DNA of 19,398 nt. It comes from an uncultured Gammaproteobacteria bacterium (lineage in GTDB: Bacteria > Pseudomonadota > Gammaproteobacteria > GCA-2729495). The stretch covers positions 7,528-26,925 of the forward strand of contig CAMYJV010000093.1 of assembly GCA_947258805.1 (NCBI GenBank), given 5' to 3'. The notes beneath the pieces were generated by a model. The model was not told the origin of the DNA. It saw only the letters and a program-made list of their open reading frames with translations, and did no database searches. Shown here piece by piece: positions 17,121-19,398 of the stretch; the first letter of the stretch is position 1, and each line of letters starts with the position of its first letter. The position numbers were made by a program, and so were the translations under genes.

Positions 17121-17837
17121 TCAAAACGCCTGTTTCTTCTTCCCGATTAAACGATCGCGCAGTCTCCAGAACAGGCTGTCCGGATTGACCACGACGATGA
17201 AGATTCGCCGCAGGCGGTCTTCCGGGCAGTGGATCGGTCGCACGGCGTGCCAGGCGTGATCTGTACGCTTCATGATCGCGCTGTAGTTACCGATACTCTT
17301 GAATTTAATTTCATCTTTGAATTCAGCTAGTTCTGGTGCAGACTTGTAGTCGAGTCTACCCCCGTCGTCGAGGGCCAGGGTCTCGCCGCCCCAGTCCGGA
17401 TCCCATTCGTCTTCCCCGTTGAAGTAGAACAGGTGCGAGCCGTGCTCCCGGGCCGAATCGGTATGCGGTGACACCGAGCAGCCGTTGGGCGTGTAGTGCC
17501 AGTGGAAGCGGAATTCGATCTTGGGCGCGCGCAGCAGGCGCGCAATATTGTCCCGGTACCGGTCGCTGCGCAGCTCCGCAATGAATTCCTGCCAGGGCAC
17601 CGGCACCTGCGTGTCAGGCTTGTATTCCAGGGAGTAGCGGTCATGGGGCTGCTGGCCGGCCAACCGGTCCTCGCCGAACCGGGTGTCGAAAATGGACATA
17701 TCCGGCATGTTCGCCAGCAGGCGCCCGAAACCGGCGTCTGTCAGCAAGCCCCGCTTGTTCGCAAACGGGTAAGGCTTGGTCGCTTCGAATTCCTCAACGG
17801 AAATGGCTTCCAGTTGTTCCCAATCGATGTAACTCAC
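17121..17837 (-). CDS. 2-oxoglutarate/Fe(II)-dependent oxygenase
   Basis: A 238-residue protein with the double-stranded beta-helix signature of 2OG/Fe(II) oxygenases of the prolyl-hydroxylase-like group. The candidate iron triad is H125 and D127 in SPHTDS plus H197 in HAWHAVRPI; R209 or R210 in RLRRIFIVVVN would bind 2-oxoglutarate. The intervening LFYFN...WGGETLAL pattern (136-155) is the usual strand pair after the HxD motif. No signal peptide is present, so it should act in the cytoplasm. The GTG start at 17837 has GAGGA just upstream, overlapping the end of the glycosyltransferase gene (8-base gap), so the genes form one transcription unit. The substrate is unknown: a sugar, amino acid, peptide or lipid could be hydroxylated. 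Confidence 0.85.
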   Translation of the reverse strand: MSYIDWEQLEAISVEEFEATKPYPFANKRGLLTDAGFGRLLANMPDMSIFDTRFGEDRLAGQQPHDRYSLEYKPDTQVPVPWQEFIAELRSDRYRDNIARLLRAPKIEFRFHWHYTPNGCSVSPHTDSAREHGSHLFYFNGEDEWDPDWGGETLALDDGGRLDYKSAPELAEFKDEIKFKSIGNYSAIMKRTDHAWHAVRPIHCPEDRLRRIFIVVVNPDSLFWRLRDRLIGKKKQAF

Positions 17838-17845
17838 TGGTTTCC

Positions 17846-18751
17846 TCAGGCGGTTGCTACGGAGGCCTGCGCTGCGAGTTCCAGCGCATCATGGCGCACG
17901 TGATTCCTGGCCATTTCGTCCTGCACCAGGGATTCACTGATCACGCCGCTGTCCAGGCATTCTTTCAGCAGGTCGAAGAAATATTGCTCCTGCCGCCGGT
18001 CGGGATGGGGCTGGTACTTGCCGAGCAGCGCATACTCACCGAGCAGGCCCGCCCGCCACTGGTTCAGTTTGTGCAGCACCGGGTATTTCTTGAGCTTGTC
18101 GGCCGGCGTGTAGTCCACCGGCAGGCCTGTCTTCCAGGGTTGGGTCTTGCGCTTGGTGTTGTGCAACAGCTTCGTGCCGGCAGTCAGGCGGTCAAAATCG
18201 TTCCACTCGTCTTCCAGCACGCCGATATTCTGCCGGTCTTCGTGTTCGAGAACGATCCAGTCCTTGTAGTCACGTTCGAAGCGGAACAGTTCAGCGAATT
18301 CCTGTTCCGGGTGCCAGTGCGCGAGTCGCTCGCAGTCCAGCAGCATGACGCTGGTGGCAATCTGGGTGGCCTTCTCTTCCTTGTGGGAGCGGCGGCGGCC
18401 CATGACGGCCGCGCCCTGCATATCGCGATTCAGGAGTTCGTTGATGTCACCCACTGCGAATATGTCCGGGTCGATGACCACCGCGCGGCCCTGGCGATTC
18501 ATCAGCTGGGGAGGCATGAACCGCAGCGGGGTAAAGGACTGCAGGTCGTCCATTCGCCACACTCGCGACACGCCGCCACGCAGGAAAGCCTGGCCCTCTT
18601 TCTCGGCCAGGAACGGGAAGTCCCTCACGTGCATGATCTCGACGTCAAAGGCATCCGGGTTCGCCGATCGGCGCTTCAATGAATAGGCGGAAACCAGCGC
18701 TCCGAGCCACTGGCGGTCGTTGGTCTGGATAAAGATCTTGGGCCGGGTCAT
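17846..18751 (-). CDS. Glycosyltransferase, GT8-like (GT-A fold)
   Basis: A 301-residue cytoplasmic protein with GT8-like features. The N-terminal strand KIFIQTNDRQWLGALVSAYSLKRRS resembles a nucleotide-sugar binding beta-alpha unit. VVIDPDIFAVGDI (91-103) supplies the metal-binding D-x-D as D94-P-D96. IATSVMLLDCERL (131-143) matches the family's acceptor-side strand, and TKLLHNTKRKTQPW (193-206) resembles the His...KPW metal/diphosphate-binding segment. The ATG overlaps the sulfotransferase stop by four bases (ATGA), so the two are coupled. The donor sugar and acceptor cannot be read from the sequence. Assignment to a GT-A glycosyltransferase is fairly firm; the exact GT family is less certain. 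Confidence 0.75.
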   Translation of the reverse strand: MTRPKIFIQTNDRQWLGALVSAYSLKRRSANPDAFDVEIMHVRDFPFLAEKEGQAFLRGGVSRVWRMDDLQSFTPLRFMPPQLMNRQGRAVVIDPDIFAVGDINELLNRDMQGAAVMGRRRSHKEEKATQIATSVMLLDCERLAHWHPEQEFAELFRFERDYKDWIVLEHEDRQNIGVLEDEWNDFDRLTAGTKLLHNTKRKTQPWKTGLPVDYTPADKLKKYPVLHKLNQWRAGLLGEYALLGKYQPHPDRRQEQYFFDLLKECLDSGVISESLVQDEMARNHVRHDALELAAQASVATA

Positions 18752-19398
18752 GCCGAGGTCCCCGCGGCAACGGTTTCCGGGGCCGGCGACTCCGCCGACG
18801 TGTAGCCAAAGCCCGGCAGCAGGTCGCGGTCGACCAGCGCATCGATGGCCGCAATCTGTGCGTCGTCGAAATAATCGCGATAACCACCGACCTTGGCTTT
18901 GCGGACCTTGTAGGAATCGGGATTACTGGCATCGCGGGGCTGGATTCTGCTGCCGCTGCGCCAGAAATGGTTGTCCGCTTCCATCTTGCGCAGGTTTTCC
19001 ACGGACGCGAATTCCACGGCCTCGGCAATGATGGCGGGGTCCACCGGCGCGCCGAGGAATTCCATCAGGCGCGCGAGCTCCCGGTCCGGGTGGCTGCGCA
19101 GATCTTCATAACGCACGATCAGCAGCTGCTTGATCTGTGCCAGTTCTTCGGTCCACCTGTTCAGCGCGCCGATGATCCGGCGCATGCCTTGCTCCTCTTT
19201 CATCACAAAATCGTAGATCGATACGTCTTCGCCATCGGCCGGATAGGCGTTCAAGGCTTTCTTGTAGGGTCGCATCCGGAACTTCCACTGGAAGAACTGG
19301 GACACCGCCACATCCTGGGGATTGCGCACCAGCAGCACGGTCTTGCGATCGTAGAAGTCTTCCAGAGTGTCAGGATGGCCAAAATAGCGGCGCAGGTA
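18748..19398 (-). CDS. PAPS-dependent sulfotransferase family protein (partial, 5' end outside window)
   Basis: The last 216 residues of a sulfotransferase-domain protein; the frame is open to the window edge, so the N-terminal PAPS 5'-phosphosulfate loop is missing from view. Visible family features are VLLVRNPQDVAVSQFF (residues 21-36 of the visible part), the 3'-phosphate-binding motif with R25 and S33; LLIVRYEDLRSHPDRELARLMEFLGAP, the standard segment after it; and KAKVGGYRDYFDDAQ near the C-terminus, corresponding to the conserved KxGxxGxWxxxF loop. This is the alcohol/carbohydrate-type family that transfers sulfate from PAPS, also used in bacteria for sulfated glycans and lipids. It is the first visible gene of the - strand unit and overlaps the glycosyltransferase start by four bases. 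Confidence 0.88.
   Translation of the reverse strand, partial: YLRRYFGHPDTLEDFYDRKTVLLVRNPQDVAVSQFFQWKFRMRPYKKALNAYPADGEDVSIYDFVMKEEQGMRRIIGALNRWTEELAQIKQLLIVRYEDLRSHPDRELARLMEFLGAPVDPAIIAEAVEFASVENLRKMEADNHFWRSGSRIQPRDASNPDSYKVRKAKVGGYRDYFDDAQIAAIDALVDRDLLPGFGYTSAESPAPETVAAGTSA

Noticed and set aside
17891..18682. 263-codon + strand frame opposite the glycosyltransferase
   Set aside because: No motifs, and the - strand frame has coherent GT8-like motifs and operon-style junctions with both neighbours.

Overview
This is a GC-rich window from a proteobacterium, almost certainly a gammaproteobacterium. The evidence is the gene order, all on the + strand: nnr (3' end), tsaE, amiB, mutL, miaA, hfq, hflX, hflK, hflC, yjeT (DUF2065), purA. 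This order is the classic gammaproteobacterial 'amiB-mutL-miaA-hfq-hflX-hflKC-purA' superoperon. The species cannot be named from the sequence. MutL keeps the C-terminal endonuclease motifs, which points to a lineage that does not use MutH.

Region 1 (1-10.3 kb) is this housekeeping block: metabolite repair (Nnr), tRNA modification (TsaE for t6A, MiaA for i6A), cell-wall splitting at division (AmiB), mismatch repair (MutL), RNA chaperone (Hfq), ribosome-rescue GTPase (HflX), membrane protease regulation (HflK/HflC) and AMP synthesis (PurA). The genes are tightly spaced. Notable control-like features are a TATAAT promoter candidate before amiB, a hairpin ending one base before the mutL start, and nine ARN triplets in the hfq leader that look like a binding site for Hfq itself.

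Region 2 (10.28-11.5 kb) holds a DUF6279-type lipoprotein gene. It overlaps the abnormal end of purA: the purA frame loses its conserved C-terminus near 10286 and runs open to 10717 as out-of-frame sequence. A frameshift, either real or from sequencing or assembly, is likely. A structured 218-base gap follows.

Region 3 (11.5-17.0 kb) is an accessory export operon: a secreted protein of unknown role with a Cna-B/transthyretin-like N-terminus, a TolC-family outer membrane factor, a coiled-coil periplasmic adaptor, a LolD/MacB-type ABC ATPase and a separate MacB/FtsX-type permease. The last three junctions are four-base start/stop overlaps. Together they make a tripartite MacAB-TolC-like pump with split ATPase and permease. 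The unknown protein is a candidate substrate or partner.

Region 4 (17.1-19.4 kb, - strand, convergent with region 3) is a three-gene unit read as sulfotransferase (5' end outside the window), GT8-like glycosyltransferase, then 2-oxoglutarate/Fe(II) oxygenase. It looks like a small glycan- or protein-modification cassette of unknown target. No tRNA, rRNA, insertion sequence or CRISPR array was seen.
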